The notes under the pieces: generated by a model
Database searches by the model: none
What the model was told of the DNA's origin: nothing
The model's input: only the letters and a program-made list of their open reading frames with translations
Assembly: GCF_000739595.1 (NCBI RefSeq)
Contig: NZ_BBJP01000012.1
Location: forward strand, 34,411 to 98,410
DNA from: Halorubrum halophilum
GTDB lineage: Archaea; Halobacteriota; Halobacteria; Halobacteriales; Haloferacaceae
DNA: 64,000 nucleotides
Reading direction: 5' to 3'
Position numbers and translations under genes: made by a program
Part shown: in pieces, positions 9,071-17,870 of the stretch
Position numbering within the stretch: the first letter of the stretch is position 1
Layout: each line of letters opens with the position of its first letter

Positions 9071-9397
9071 ATGGCAGCACGCCCACCCGGCGGCGGCGGA
9101 TCCTCGGAGCCGGACGCGATCGAGTTCGGTATCGCCGTGCTCGACGGACAGCTCGAGGAGGCGGACGTGTCGTTCCCGGCGACGGCCGAGGAGGTCCGCG
9201 ACGCCCTCGGCGACCGCGACATCCCCTACGACTCCAAGGGACGGAAGATCACGCTCGGCGAGGCGCTCGACGAAGTGTCAGAGAGCCGGTTCGAAAACGA
9301 GACGGAGTTTCTCGACGCGCTGTACCCGGTGTTCGACCGCAAGCGGCGAGAGGGCGGCGGGTTCCTGACGAGCCTGCGAGACGCGCTTCCCTTCTGA
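9071..9397 (+). CDS. Small DUF5789-like haloarchaeal protein
   Basis: This protein of 108 residues starts with a Gly/Pro-rich tail (MAARPPGGGGSSEPD). A compact domain follows: VSFPATAEEVRDALGDRDIPYDSKGRKITL. This pattern (FPA-x-EEV-x-DA-x-GD) resembles the small haloarchaeal DUF5789 family. The role is unknown. A GGGTTTAAAAAG TATA-like box lies about 30 bases upstream of the ATG, which suggests a short leader or leaderless transcript. Confidence 0.65.
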   Translation: MAARPPGGGGSSEPDAIEFGIAVLDGQLEEADVSFPATAEEVRDALGDRDIPYDSKGRKITLGEALDEVSESRFENETEFLDALYPVFDRKRREGGGFLTSLRDALPF

Positions 9398-9436
9398 CGC
9401 GGTTCTCGGGGCCGAGCCGTACGCGGCTCGCGTCGG

Positions 9437-9739
9437 CTAGACCTCCAACTCCGCCTCGGCCTCGGATTCGTCGCCCCCGGTGTCGAGACGTTCGATGATG
9501 TCGTTAATCAGTACCACGTCGCCGACGGCCCGGACCCAGCGGTACGGGACGATGACGCCCGTGTTCCCACCGACGCGACCGGCGAACAGCTCGTGATTGA
9601 GTTCCGCGAGCGCGAGCCCGGTCACCGCCTGCGCGTCCAGATCGAGGCGCACGTCCTCGATCTCGCCGACGAAGACGCCGTTGTTCGAGTACACCTCGCG
9701 ACCGACGAGAGACGTGATCTCCTCCGGAGCAGCGTTCAT
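9437..9739 (-). CDS. PRC-barrel domain protein
   Basis: The 100-residue protein is almost entirely a PRC barrel: ITSLVGREVYSNNGVFVGEIEDVRLD at the N terminus, then VIVPYRWVRAVGDVVLI. Archaeal stand-alone PRC-barrel proteins are thought to relate to RNA processing or cell division (CdpB family), but no specific role can be given. An upstream ATG (MTVSHMNAAPEE) is an alternative start; the internal Met was chosen because the barrel begins right after it. An acidic tail follows the barrel. Confidence 0.88.
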   Translation of the reverse strand: MNAAPEEITSLVGREVYSNNGVFVGEIEDVRLDLDAQAVTGLALAELNHELFAGRVGGNTGVIVPYRWVRAVGDVVLINDIIERLDTGGDESEAEAELEV

Positions 9740-9840
9740 ATGCGATACGGTCACGAGCGCGCCTATTAAGCGTTCGTTGTCGAACGACGCCCGTCAGACG
9801 GATCGGCGGGGTGCGGTCGAGGTCGGGGCGGGGAAGGGCG

Positions 9841-12093
9841 TCACTCCCGCGGCGCGATCAGCTCCACCGGATGCATCGGCGACGACCCCAACAGCGCGTC
9901 CAGCTGCTCGCCGCAGGAGGTGCCGGACGCGACGACGGTCCGAGCGGTGTCGCCGAACTGCTCGCGGAGCGGCTCGCCCACGTCCATGCTCAGCTCGTAG
10001 TAGTCCGTCTTGTAGCCGAACGAGCCGGCCATCCCGCAACACTCCGTCTCGGAGACGCGCACGTCGTAGCCGAGCCGCTCCATCACGGCGGTCGCGTGCT
10101 CGCCGACCCCGATCGTCCGCGCCTGACAGTGCGGGTGGTAGGCGACCCGCTCGCCCGAGGCCACCGGTCCGGTCCCCTCGGCCGGCGCGCGCAGCGCGGC
10201 CGGGTCGCCGCCGTTCTCCAGCAGGCCGAAGCAGTACTCCATGGCGTCGTAGCTGGCGTCGGCAAGTCGCTCGAACGATCGCTCCGGGAGGAGCCGCTCG
10301 TACTCGCTCCGGAACATCGCGAGGTCGCTCGGCTCGATCACGACCACGTCGCGGCCAGCGTCGACGTGGGGCGCGAGCCCGGCGTACGCGTCCTCCGCGG
10401 CCGCTCGCGCGGTCGAGACCATCCCCTGCGACAGCGGCGGGCGACCGCTTCCCGGGAGGTCGGGAATCCGGACGTGAACGCCGAGCGCCTCCAGCGCGCG
10501 CACCGCCGCCTTCCCGCGGTCGACGTCGACGTAGTTGGTCGCCGTGTCGGGGTAGAGGACGGCCTCGCGGGAGGCCTCGTCGGCCGGGACCGCGGCGCCG
10601 CCGCGGCGCTCGAACCAGTCGACGAGCGGTTCGCTCGCGAACTCGGGCAGGTCGCGCCGGCGGTCGATCCCGGTCACGCGCTCGGCGAGCGCGCGGAGCG
10701 GGCTGGCGTCGGCGAGCCGGTTCGCGATCGGCGCGGTGAGGCTTCCCAGCTTCGCGACCGTCTCGTAGTTGCCGACGACCCGCGTGCCCAGATCGAGGCC
10801 GGCGGGCTCCTCGTCGGGCACTAACTCCTCGAACAGCCAGTCGGTCTGTCGGGAGTCGACCTCGCCGCGGTTGACCCGGTCGCGGACGACCGTGTTGATC
10901 CACGGGATGTCGATCCCGACCGGACACGCCGGGACGCAGCGCGAGCAGCCGGTACAGAGGTCGTTGAACTCGGCCGCGACGTCGATCCCCTCGATGCCCG
11001 CCTCCCAGCCGGTCGCGATGCCGCCGGAGTACGTCTCGCCGCCGAACGCGTGGCCGCCGACGCTCTGGAAGTTGCCGCAGGCGTTCGAGCAGGCGGAACA
11101 CCGGATGCAGTATAACGTCTCCTTCAGCTCCTCGTCGTCGCGCATCGCCATGCGTCCGTTGTCGATGAGAACGAGGTGGAAGTCGCGGTCGGGGTCGGCG
11201 CTCGCGTCGCCGTCCGAGTCGTCAGCGAGGGGACGCTCGTCGTCCGCGAAGTCCGGGACCGGCGAGTCGACGGGCGGCGTGAGCGTCGAGATGTAGGAGG
11301 TCACGTCCTGTCCGGTTCCCGACCGGCCGATCAGCTCGACGAACGGCGAGAAGTCCTCGACGGTCGGGACGAGCTTCTCGACGCCCGCGACCGCGACGTG
11401 AGTGTCGGTCGCGGTCACCGTCTTCCGGGCGTTGCCCTCGCTGGTGACCAGCAGCATGGTGCCGGAGTCGGCCGCGATGAAGTTCGCTCCCGTCATCCCC
11501 ACGTCGGCGTCTTCGATCAGGTCGCCGAGCCGCTCGCGGGCGAACACCGTGAGCTCCTCGGCGGTCTCCGGCGGGTCGTCGAGGTCGAACCGCTCCGCGA
11601 ACAGCTCCGAGATGCCCTCGCGGGACTTGTGGATCGCCGGCGCGACGATGTGCGAGGGCGCCTCGTCGGCGAGCTGGAGCACCCACTCGCCGAGGTCGGT
11701 CTCGACCACCTCGACGCCAGCCTCCGCGAGCGCCTCGTTCACCTCTATCTCCTCCGAGGTCATCGACTTCGATTTGACGAGGCGGTCGGCGTCGCGCTCC
11801 TCGGCGGTCAGCTCGGTGATGTACCGGTTCGCGTCCGCCGCGTCGTCGGCGAGGTAGACGGTACCGCCGTTGGCCTCGACGGACTCCCGGACCTCGTCGA
11901 TCAGCTCCGGGAGCCGGCCGATCGCGTCCTCCTTGATCGCGCGGGCCTCGTCTTTCAGCTCCTCGTAGTCCGCTAACCGCCCCGTCGACTCGATCCGCCC
12001 CTCGTTGAATCCGCGGGTGTTCGCGGCGACCGAGTCGCCCTCGGTCGCCATCAACTCGCGGATGCGGTCGGCCTTCGCGGCGTCGCTACTCAT
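9841..12093 (-). CDS. lutB: LutB-like LUD/ferredoxin protein fused to a CCG (LutA-like) domain
   Basis: The 750-residue protein has three parts. Residues about 30-310 form a LUD domain with VGMTGANFIAADSGTMLLVT. Residues about 340-425 form an 8Fe-ferredoxin-like segment, CIRCSACSNACG ... CTGCSRCVPACPVG. Residues about 500-750 form a CCG domain with PHCQARTIG and SETECCGMAGSFGYKTD. In bacteria LutA (CCG) and LutB (LUD plus ferredoxin) are separate subunits of an L-lactate oxidation complex, so this is a fusion. Its C-terminal module is clearly homologous to that of the divergent dehydrogenase gene. The stop of lutC overlaps its start, so the two are translationally coupled. Confidence 0.88.
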   Translation of the reverse strand: MSSDAAKADRIRELMATEGDSVAANTRGFNEGRIESTGRLADYEELKDEARAIKEDAIGRLPELIDEVRESVEANGGTVYLADDAADANRYITELTAEERDADRLVKSKSMTSEEIEVNEALAEAGVEVVETDLGEWVLQLADEAPSHIVAPAIHKSREGISELFAERFDLDDPPETAEELTVFARERLGDLIEDADVGMTGANFIAADSGTMLLVTSEGNARKTVTATDTHVAVAGVEKLVPTVEDFSPFVELIGRSGTGQDVTSYISTLTPPVDSPVPDFADDERPLADDSDGDASADPDRDFHLVLIDNGRMAMRDDEELKETLYCIRCSACSNACGNFQSVGGHAFGGETYSGGIATGWEAGIEGIDVAAEFNDLCTGCSRCVPACPVGIDIPWINTVVRDRVNRGEVDSRQTDWLFEELVPDEEPAGLDLGTRVVGNYETVAKLGSLTAPIANRLADASPLRALAERVTGIDRRRDLPEFASEPLVDWFERRGGAAVPADEASREAVLYPDTATNYVDVDRGKAAVRALEALGVHVRIPDLPGSGRPPLSQGMVSTARAAAEDAYAGLAPHVDAGRDVVVIEPSDLAMFRSEYERLLPERSFERLADASYDAMEYCFGLLENGGDPAALRAPAEGTGPVASGERVAYHPHCQARTIGVGEHATAVMERLGYDVRVSETECCGMAGSFGYKTDYYELSMDVGEPLREQFGDTARTVVASGTSCGEQLDALLGSSPMHPVELIAPRE

Positions 12094-12646
12094 CGGCGGT
12101 CACCTCTTTATCCGCTGTTTCCTCGTCCCGCAACAGTACCACGTGGACCTCTTTCGGCCCGTGCGCGCCGCGGACGAGTCCGCCCATGTCGGCGGTGGCG
12201 CTGGGGCCGGTGGCGAACACCACGTCGACCGACTCGTCGCGCGTTCGCGGGCCGAGCCACTCGAACGCGTCCGGCATGTCGGGGACGAGGTCGGCCTCGC
12301 GGAGGACGACGACGTGGCGGTCGACGAAGAGGCTCACCGGCTCGGTTCCGGCCCGGTCGGCCTCGATCGCGACGCTGCCGTACGCGGCGACCCCGAGTTC
12401 CGCCGCGGTGACGCCGGTGTGGGCCGCGCGGAGGTCGGCTGTCGTCGGGTCGGTCTCGATCCGGTCGGGGAGCGCGACCGTCGCGTCGGCCGGGTCGTCG
12501 CTCTCGTCGGCGAGCGCGACGCCGACGGCGGGGTCTCCCGCGGCCTCGTCGATCAGTTCCGCGCACGCGCTCGGAGGCCCCTCGGTGACGGTCACACCGA
12601 GAGCGTCGAGCCGACGCTTGAACGTCGATCGGTCGGCGAGTGACAT
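12086..12646 (-). CDS. lutC: LutC-like LUD domain protein
   Basis: The 186-residue protein consists of one LUD (lactate utilisation) domain: AAHTGVTAAELGVAAYGSVAIEA, then LFVDRHVVVLREADLV and VVFATGPSATADMGGLVRGAHGP, where the G-P-S-x-T-x-D-I/M motif marks the family. It works with LutA/LutB in lactate or related 2-hydroxyacid oxidation in bacteria; in haloarchaea the pair is often next to a lactate dehydrogenase gene, as here. It overlaps lutB by 8 bases. The promoter lies in the 120-base spacer shared with the divergent dehydrogenase gene. Confidence 0.88.
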   Translation of the reverse strand: MSLADRSTFKRRLDALGVTVTEGPPSACAELIDEAAGDPAVGVALADESDDPADATVALPDRIETDPTTADLRAAHTGVTAAELGVAAYGSVAIEADRAGTEPVSLFVDRHVVVLREADLVPDMPDAFEWLGPRTRDESVDVVFATGPSATADMGGLVRGAHGPKEVHVVLLRDEETADKEVTADE

Positions 12647-12741
12647 GCCGGGTGGTCAGGCGGCGAGTATTTGGAGTTTGCGTCGACTCCCGCGGGCCGG
12701 GAGGGTGGGTTCCCACGCGCCGACGACTGGGGGAGGTTTTT

Positions 12742-12756
12742 CACGGTTCGACCGTG
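12742..12756. promoter_or_regulatory. Inverted repeat just upstream of the dehydrogenase start
   Basis: CACGGT-TCG-ACCGTG is a perfect 6-base dyad with a 3-base centre, ending 10 bases before the ATG of the large FAD/Fe-S dehydrogenase. It could be an operator close to the transcription start or a small leader hairpin covering the ribosome-binding region. It lies between the divergent lutCB and dehydrogenase genes, where joint control would be expected. Function is inferred from position only. Confidence 0.4.
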
Positions 12757-12766
12757 AGGGTTTCGC

Positions 12767-15700
12767 ATGGCGACCAACACGCCGGACCCGGATCCGCGGG
12801 ACGGGGGGAACTTCGACTACACGGGGGGAGAGGTAGAACGCCCGGACCTCGTGGACGCGCTGGAGGCCCGGGTCGACGGCGACGTGCGGTTCGACGACTA
12901 CTCGAAGCGGCTGTACGCGACCGACGCCTCGGCGTACGAGGTCACCCCCATCGGCGTCGTGATGCCGGCGTCGACGGCGGACGTGGCCGCGGTCCACGAG
13001 TACTGCTACGAGGAGGAGATACCGGTGCTCCCACGCGGCGGCGGCACGTCGCTTGCGGGCCAGACCGTCAACGAGGCGGTCGTCCTCGATCTCTCCGACT
13101 CGATGGACGAGGTGATCTCGACGGACCCGGAGGCGAGGACCGCTCGGGCGCAGGCGGGGGCGTACGTCGGCGACCTCAACGCCGCGGTCGAGCCCCACGG
13201 GCTGAAGTTCGCGCCCGACCCGGCGTGGCGCGACAAGTCCGCGCTCGGCGGCGCGATCGGCAACAACTCCACCGGGTCGCACTCGCTGAAGTACGGCAAG
13301 ACCGACCACTACGTCGAGGAGGTGGAGGTCGTGCTCGCGGACGGCACGGTGACCACGTTCGGCGAGGTCGCGGTCGAGGAGCTGCGCGAGTCCGCGGACG
13401 CCGAGAGCGACGACCTCCTGCCGCGGATCCACGCCGAGGTCGTCCGAATCTTAGACGAGGAGGCGGAGGCGATCGACGAGCGCTTCCCGGAGATGAAGCG
13501 GAACGTCTCCGGCTACAACCTCGACCGGCTGCTCGCCGAGTACCGCGGCGAGTACGGCGAGGAAGGAGTGGTCAACCTCGGTCGACTCATGGCCGGCAGC
13601 GAGGGGACGCTCGCGACCGTGACGGCGGCGACCGTCTCGCTCGTCGACATCCCGGAGACGAAGGCGGTGGCGCTGCTCACCTACGACGACCTCGTGGACG
13701 CGATGGAGGACGTGGCGGCGATACTCGAACACGACCCCGCCGCCGTCGAGGTGATGGACGACGTGTTCCTGGGGCTCGCGGCCGACACGCCGGAGTTCGA
13801 GGATGTCGTCGGAATGTTGCCCGAGGGGACCGATTCGGTGCTCCTCGTCGAGTTCTACGCCGACAGCGACGCCGAGGGGAAGCAGATGGTCGCGGACCTG
13901 ATCGCGGACCGGGTGGGAGTGGATGGCGCGACCGACGCCGCCGACGCGGTCGTCCCCGAGACGGCGGCGGAGCCGAGCGACGGCGCCGCCGAGACGACGA
14001 GCCAGCCCCGCCGCGCGGTCGAGGCGATGGAGGCGCACGACCCCGCGAAGCGCGACCGCTTCTGGAAGATGCGCAAGGCCGGGCTCCCGATTCTCCTCTC
14101 TCGCACCACCGACGAGAAGCACATCTCCTTCATCGAGGACTGCGCGATCCCCCCCGAGAACCTCCCCGAGTACACCCGCGAGTTCCAGGAGATCCTCGAC
14201 GACACCGGAACCTTCGCGACGTTCTACGCACACGCCGGGCCGGGGGTGCTCCACGTCCGACCGCTGATAAACACGAAGGACATCGACGACGTGGACGCGA
14301 TGGTCGAGGTCGCCGACCGCGTCACCGACGCCGTGGTCCGGCTCGGCGGGTCGGTGTCGGGCGAGCACGGCGACGGCCGCGCCCGGACCCAGTGGAACCG
14401 AAAGCTGTACGGCGACGACCTCTGGGACGCCTTCCGCGAGCTGAAGACCGCCTTCGACCCCGACTGGCTGCTCAACCCCGGCAACGTCTGCGGCGACCAC
14501 GACATGCGCGAGAACCTCCGGTTCGACGCCGACTACGAGTACGACGCCGGCTTCGACCCCGCGATGGAGTGGGCCATCGACAACGGGATGCAGGGGATGG
14601 TCGAGCTCTGTCACGGCTGCGGGGGCTGTCGCGGCCCGCAGGACACCACCGGCGGCGTGATGTGTCCGACCTACCGCGCCTCCGAGGAGGAGGTGCAGGC
14701 CACCCGCGGCCGGGCGAACATGCTCCGCGGGGCGATGAACGGCGAACTCCCGGACGACCCGACCGACGACGAGTTCGTCACCGAGGTGATGGACCTCTGT
14801 GTCGGCTGTAAGGGCTGTACGGTGGACTGTCCGAGCGGCGTCGACATGGCGAAGCTGAAAGCCGAGGTCGAGCACGCCCACCACGAGGAACACGGGATCG
14901 ACCTCCGCACGCGACTGCTCGGGAACTTCGAGCAGTTGGCGCCGCTCGGCTCAAAGCTCGCGCCCCTCTCGAACCTCCCCGCGAAGCTCCCCGGCGCCGG
15001 CGTCGTCATGGAGAAAGTCCTCGGGATCGCGAAGGAGCGAGAGCTCCCGGCGTTCCGCTCCGAGAGCCTGACCGACTGGTTCGAGGCCCGCGGCGGCGCG
15101 GGAATCCCGCGCGCCGAGGCCGACCGCGACGTGCTCCTGTTCCCCGACGTGTACACCACCTACACGAATCCCGGCGCGGGGAAGGCCGCGGTACGCGTGT
15201 TAGAGGCCGCGAACTGTCACGTTCGGATCCCCGACGTCGACGGGAGCGGGCGCCCGCCGCACTCGAAGGGGATGCTCGAGAAGTCTCGGACGGCCGCCGC
15301 AGACGCCGTCGAGACGCTCGCGCCGGACGCGAGGGACGGCTGGGACGTTGTCGTCGTCGAGCCCACCGACGCCGTGATGCTCCAGACCGACTACCACGAC
15401 CTGCTCGACGGCGACGCCAGCGATGTGCCCGACGACGACGTGGCGACCGTCTCGGCGAACACCTACGGCGTCATGGAGTACGTCGACGCCCACCGCCTCG
15501 ACGAGGGGATCGATCTGGACGCGCCCACGGAGTCGCTCACCTACCACGGCCACTGCCACCAGAAGGCGACGAAGAAGGACCACCACGCGGTCGGCGTGCT
15601 CCGGCGCGCCGGGTACGGGGTCGACCCGCTCGACTCCTCCTGTTGCGGGATGGCCGGCTCGTTCGGCTACGAAGCCGAGCACTACTCGATGAGCAAGGCG

Positions 15701-15853
15701 ATCGGTCGGGAGCTCTTCGATCAGGTCGACGAGAGCGACGGCGACGAGGTCGTCGCGCCGGGCGCCTCCTGCCGGAGCCAACTGAAGGAGCGCGACGGCG
15801 GCGCCCCGGAGCCGCCGCACCCGGTCGAGAAGCTGGCGGCGGCGCTGGCGTAG
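12767..15853 (+). CDS. FAD/Fe-S 2-hydroxyacid dehydrogenase (GlcD-GlcF type fusion, D-lactate or glycolate)
   Basis: The protein has 1028 residues. Residues about 50-290 form an FAD-binding_4 domain (VLPRGGGTSLAGQTVNEAVVL, and SALGGAIGNNSTGSHSLKYG). Residues about 300-570 form the FAD-oxidase C domain with GSVSGEHGDGRARTQWN. Two Fe-S clusters follow (CHGCGGCRGPQ and CVGCKGCTVDCPSG), then two CCG blocks (YHGHCHQKATKKD; SSCCGMAGSFGYEAE). This joins the catalytic and electron-transfer subunits of glycolate oxidase or D-lactate dehydrogenase. It probably oxidises D-lactate or glycolate at the membrane and passes electrons to quinone. The adjacent lut genes support lactate use. The ATG lies 10 bases after a dyad. 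Confidence 0.92.
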   Translation: MATNTPDPDPRDGGNFDYTGGEVERPDLVDALEARVDGDVRFDDYSKRLYATDASAYEVTPIGVVMPASTADVAAVHEYCYEEEIPVLPRGGGTSLAGQTVNEAVVLDLSDSMDEVISTDPEARTARAQAGAYVGDLNAAVEPHGLKFAPDPAWRDKSALGGAIGNNSTGSHSLKYGKTDHYVEEVEVVLADGTVTTFGEVAVEELRESADAESDDLLPRIHAEVVRILDEEAEAIDERFPEMKRNVSGYNLDRLLAEYRGEYGEEGVVNLGRLMAGSEGTLATVTAATVSLVDIPETKAVALLTYDDLVDAMEDVAAILEHDPAAVEVMDDVFLGLAADTPEFEDVVGMLPEGTDSVLLVEFYADSDAEGKQMVADLIADRVGVDGATDAADAVVPETAAEPSDGAAETTSQPRRAVEAMEAHDPAKRDRFWKMRKAGLPILLSRTTDEKHISFIEDCAIPPENLPEYTREFQEILDDTGTFATFYAHAGPGVLHVRPLINTKDIDDVDAMVEVADRVTDAVVRLGGSVSGEHGDGRARTQWNRKLYGDDLWDAFRELKTAFDPDWLLNPGNVCGDHDMRENLRFDADYEYDAGFDPAMEWAIDNGMQGMVELCHGCGGCRGPQDTTGGVMCPTYRASEEEVQATRGRANMLRGAMNGELPDDPTDDEFVTEVMDLCVGCKGCTVDCPSGVDMAKLKAEVEHAHHEEHGIDLRTRLLGNFEQLAPLGSKLAPLSNLPAKLPGAGVVMEKVLGIAKERELPAFRSESLTDWFEARGGAGIPRAEADRDVLLFPDVYTTYTNPGAGKAAVRVLEAANCHVRIPDVDGSGRPPHSKGMLEKSRTAAADAVETLAPDARDGWDVVVVEPTDAVMLQTDYHDLLDGDASDVPDDDVATVSANTYGVMEYVDAHRLDEGIDLDAPTESLTYHGHCHQKATKKDHHAVGVLRRAGYGVDPLDSSCCGMAGSFGYEAEHYSMSKAIGRELFDQVDESDGDEVVAPGASCRSQLKERDGGAPEPPHPVEKLAAALA

Positions 15854-15904
15854 GCGGGGGCTGCGGGTCGTCCACAGGCGGTTCGGTCGGTTCCGGCGTG
15901 ACCT

Positions 15905-16114
15905 TTACTGCGCGCTCGATCGCACGTTCGCCACGACGAGAGCGATCAGGTACGAGAAGGCCGGAAACAGAACCGCGACCGCGGCGAGGAACGCCGGGTC
16001 GAGTCCGGCGGGGTCGTCGGAGAGCCAGCCGGTGTACTGGAGGACCGCCAGCGTGAGGACCACCACAGCCGTGTTGATCGCGTACTCGGAGAGCGACGGG
16101 TTCGGAAACCGCAT
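15905..16114 (-). CDS. Small two-helix membrane protein
   Basis: The protein has 69 residues with two hydrophobic segments (about 11-29 and 41-62): YAINTAVVVLTLAVLQYTGWL and AFLAAVAVLFPAFSYLIALVV. No known domain is recognised. It begins with an ATG a few bases upstream of the convergent end of the dehydrogenase operon and follows the DUF5787-like gene by about 20 bases in the same direction, so the two may be co-transcribed. Confidence 0.65.
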   Translation of the reverse strand: MRFPNPSLSEYAINTAVVVLTLAVLQYTGWLSDDPAGLDPAFLAAVAVLFPAFSYLIALVVANVRSSAQ

Positions 16115-16135
16115 ACGGCCGGCTGGCGCCGCCGC

Positions 16136-17143
16136 TCACTCAACGCTTTCGGCCCGGTCCCGCTCGCGCTCTCGCCGTCGGGCCAACACCCGCTTGAACC
16201 CCTTCCCGGGGCCGCCCTCGATCGGCCATCCATTCGTCCTCCACTGCGGCGGTTCGGGCGAGAACGACGCACACGACCCCGAGCACTCGCGGGAGGTGGG
16301 GACCTTCTCCTTGGCCGCGCAGTACGGGACGAGCGCCCGGTCCTCGCGGCGGAGTTCGAAGTGCCGACAGTCGGGGCGCATCGTGTCGTGGTACGATCGC
16401 CACCCCTTCCCGTAGGCGCGCTCGGCGATCTCCAGCCGGAGCGTCTCGGTTTCGGGGTCGCGGCGCTCGCCTTCCGCCGGACCCAGATCGCTCGGGTGCC
16501 ACGCCACGTCGGCCGCGTCGGCGTCGACGCCCCCGGAGAAGTCGGTCGCGAGGATGCCCGCCTCGACGGGCATCTCGCGGAGCAGGGCCGGCTCGACGCG
16601 CTCGCCGGTCGTCTCGGTCGCGAGCCACGCCTCGTCCGCGAGGCCGGTCTCCACGTCGTGGACGAGCTGGTCGGCGAGCCGGTCGGCCGCGGAGCGGTCG
16701 AGGTCCGGCTTGTTCTCGATCGCGACGATCCGCTCGATCCAGTCCGGGTACGGTCGCTTCCGGCGGAGTTGGATCCGGTTGTTCCGCCGGCGCTTCTCGA
16801 TCAGGCTCCGTCCCGCGGCGCGGTGGACCGCCTGCCGGACGTAGCGCCACGGGTAGCCGGGGTGCGGGAGCGCGTCGCGGTACCACGCCCACTCGGCGGG
16901 GGCGTTGCGCACGACGTGGAGGAGGTCCGAGTCGATGGTTCGGTCGCCGAAGGCGCGCCGGGCCGCGAACGCCGCCGGGTCGACCTCGATCACGACTGTG
17001 TCCCAGCGGCGCTCCTTGGTCCCCAGTTGGCGGGCGACGAGCGTGGGGCGGGGTTGGTCGCGAGGGCCGTCGCTCGGGTGCCACGCGAGCTCCGCGTACC
17101 GGCAGACCAGAAGCTCGTAGCCGAACTCGGCGTTCGGAGTCAC
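16136..17143 (-). CDS. DUF5787-like protein with nuclease-like core and Cys cluster
   Basis: The protein has 335 residues and starts with GTG. The centre holds IERIVAIENKPDLDRSAADR, which resembles the E-x-K half of a PD-(D/E)XK nuclease site. Cysteines sit at residue 14 and, near the C terminus, at 259, 275, 287 and 291, a distribution recalling Cas4/AddB-type iron-sulphur nucleases. A basic tail (RRRERERDR) ends the protein. I believe it belongs to the haloarchaeal DUF5787 family, whose function is unknown. The nuclease idea is an inference from motif placement; a zinc-binding role is an alternative. Confidence 0.75.
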   Translation of the reverse strand: MTPNAEFGYELLVCRYAELAWHPSDGPRDQPRPTLVARQLGTKERRWDTVVIEVDPAAFAARRAFGDRTIDSDLLHVVRNAPAEWAWYRDALPHPGYPWRYVRQAVHRAAGRSLIEKRRRNNRIQLRRKRPYPDWIERIVAIENKPDLDRSAADRLADQLVHDVETGLADEAWLATETTGERVEPALLREMPVEAGILATDFSGGVDADAADVAWHPSDLGPAEGERRDPETETLRLEIAERAYGKGWRSYHDTMRPDCRHFELRREDRALVPYCAAKEKVPTSRECSGSCASFSPEPPQWRTNGWPIEGGPGKGFKRVLARRRERERDRAESVE

Positions 17144-17219
17144 GGTTGCGGTAGTCGGTGGCGGCTTAAAAGTGAACGGTGCGAGGCGGAACGAGCCGAG
17201 ACGGAGCCTGACGGCCCGC

Positions 17220-17666
17220 TCAGACGTAGTCGCCGCTCTCCTCGTCCTTCCGCTCGTCGAGGTAGTCGTGGGCGTCTTCGAGGATCTCGCGGGGCCCGGT
17301 CTGCGTGATCGTGTTGAGCGCCTGATCGTAGTCGCGCCACTGCAGGTCGCGGTGTTCGTTCGAGATCTCGGCGCTCGCCTCGAACGAGCGCGCGATGAAC
17401 AGGTGCACCGTCTTGTGGATGGTGTCGCCGTTCGCCTCGAACACGTAGTCGTACTCCTTGCGGAAGCCGTCGATCAGCCGGAAATCCTCGATCCCGGCCT
17501 CCTCGCCGACTTCCCGTATCGCCGTCTGCTGGAGCTCCTCGTCCCCCTCGACCCCGCCTTTGGGGAACTCCCAGTCTCCCGGTCGGCTCTTCAGGAGCAG
17601 GTACTCCCGTTCGCCGCGGGTGTCGCGGAAGAGGATGGCTCCGGCACTGGTCGCTTCGACCGTCAT
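17220..17666 (-). CDS. NUDIX hydrolase, diadenosine tetraphosphatase type
   Basis: The 148-residue protein carries a complete Nudix box: G-x5-E-x7-REVGEEAGI, preceded by DWEFPKGGVE. The FPKG sequence and the small size match Ap4A hydrolases (bis(5'-nucleosyl)-tetraphosphatase), which clear Ap4A made as a by-product of aminoacyl-tRNA synthetases. An in-frame Met seven codons upstream exists, but MTVEATSAGAILFRD is the conserved start. The gene is transcribed toward the DUF5787-like gene with a spacing of about 80 bases. Confidence 0.9.
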   Translation of the reverse strand: MTVEATSAGAILFRDTRGEREYLLLKSRPGDWEFPKGGVEGDEELQQTAIREVGEEAGIEDFRLIDGFRKEYDYVFEANGDTIHKTVHLFIARSFEASAEISNEHRDLQWRDYDQALNTITQTGPREILEDAHDYLDERKDEESGDYV

Positions 17667-17870
17667 TAGCGTCAGGTAAGCCACCACCCCTAAAGAGGGT
17701 GTCGGAGTCGCGAACGCACCGGCCGTTACGGCCCTCTTCGACCGATCTGCGCGTCGTTAGTCATCTCCTACCGAGGTTTTTATACGGTCTCTCGGTGTCG
17801 GATAGAGCGCCCCGCGCTCGGTAGATGCGTTTTTACTCTTCGGGCGGCCATACACGGACGACCCCCAGCT

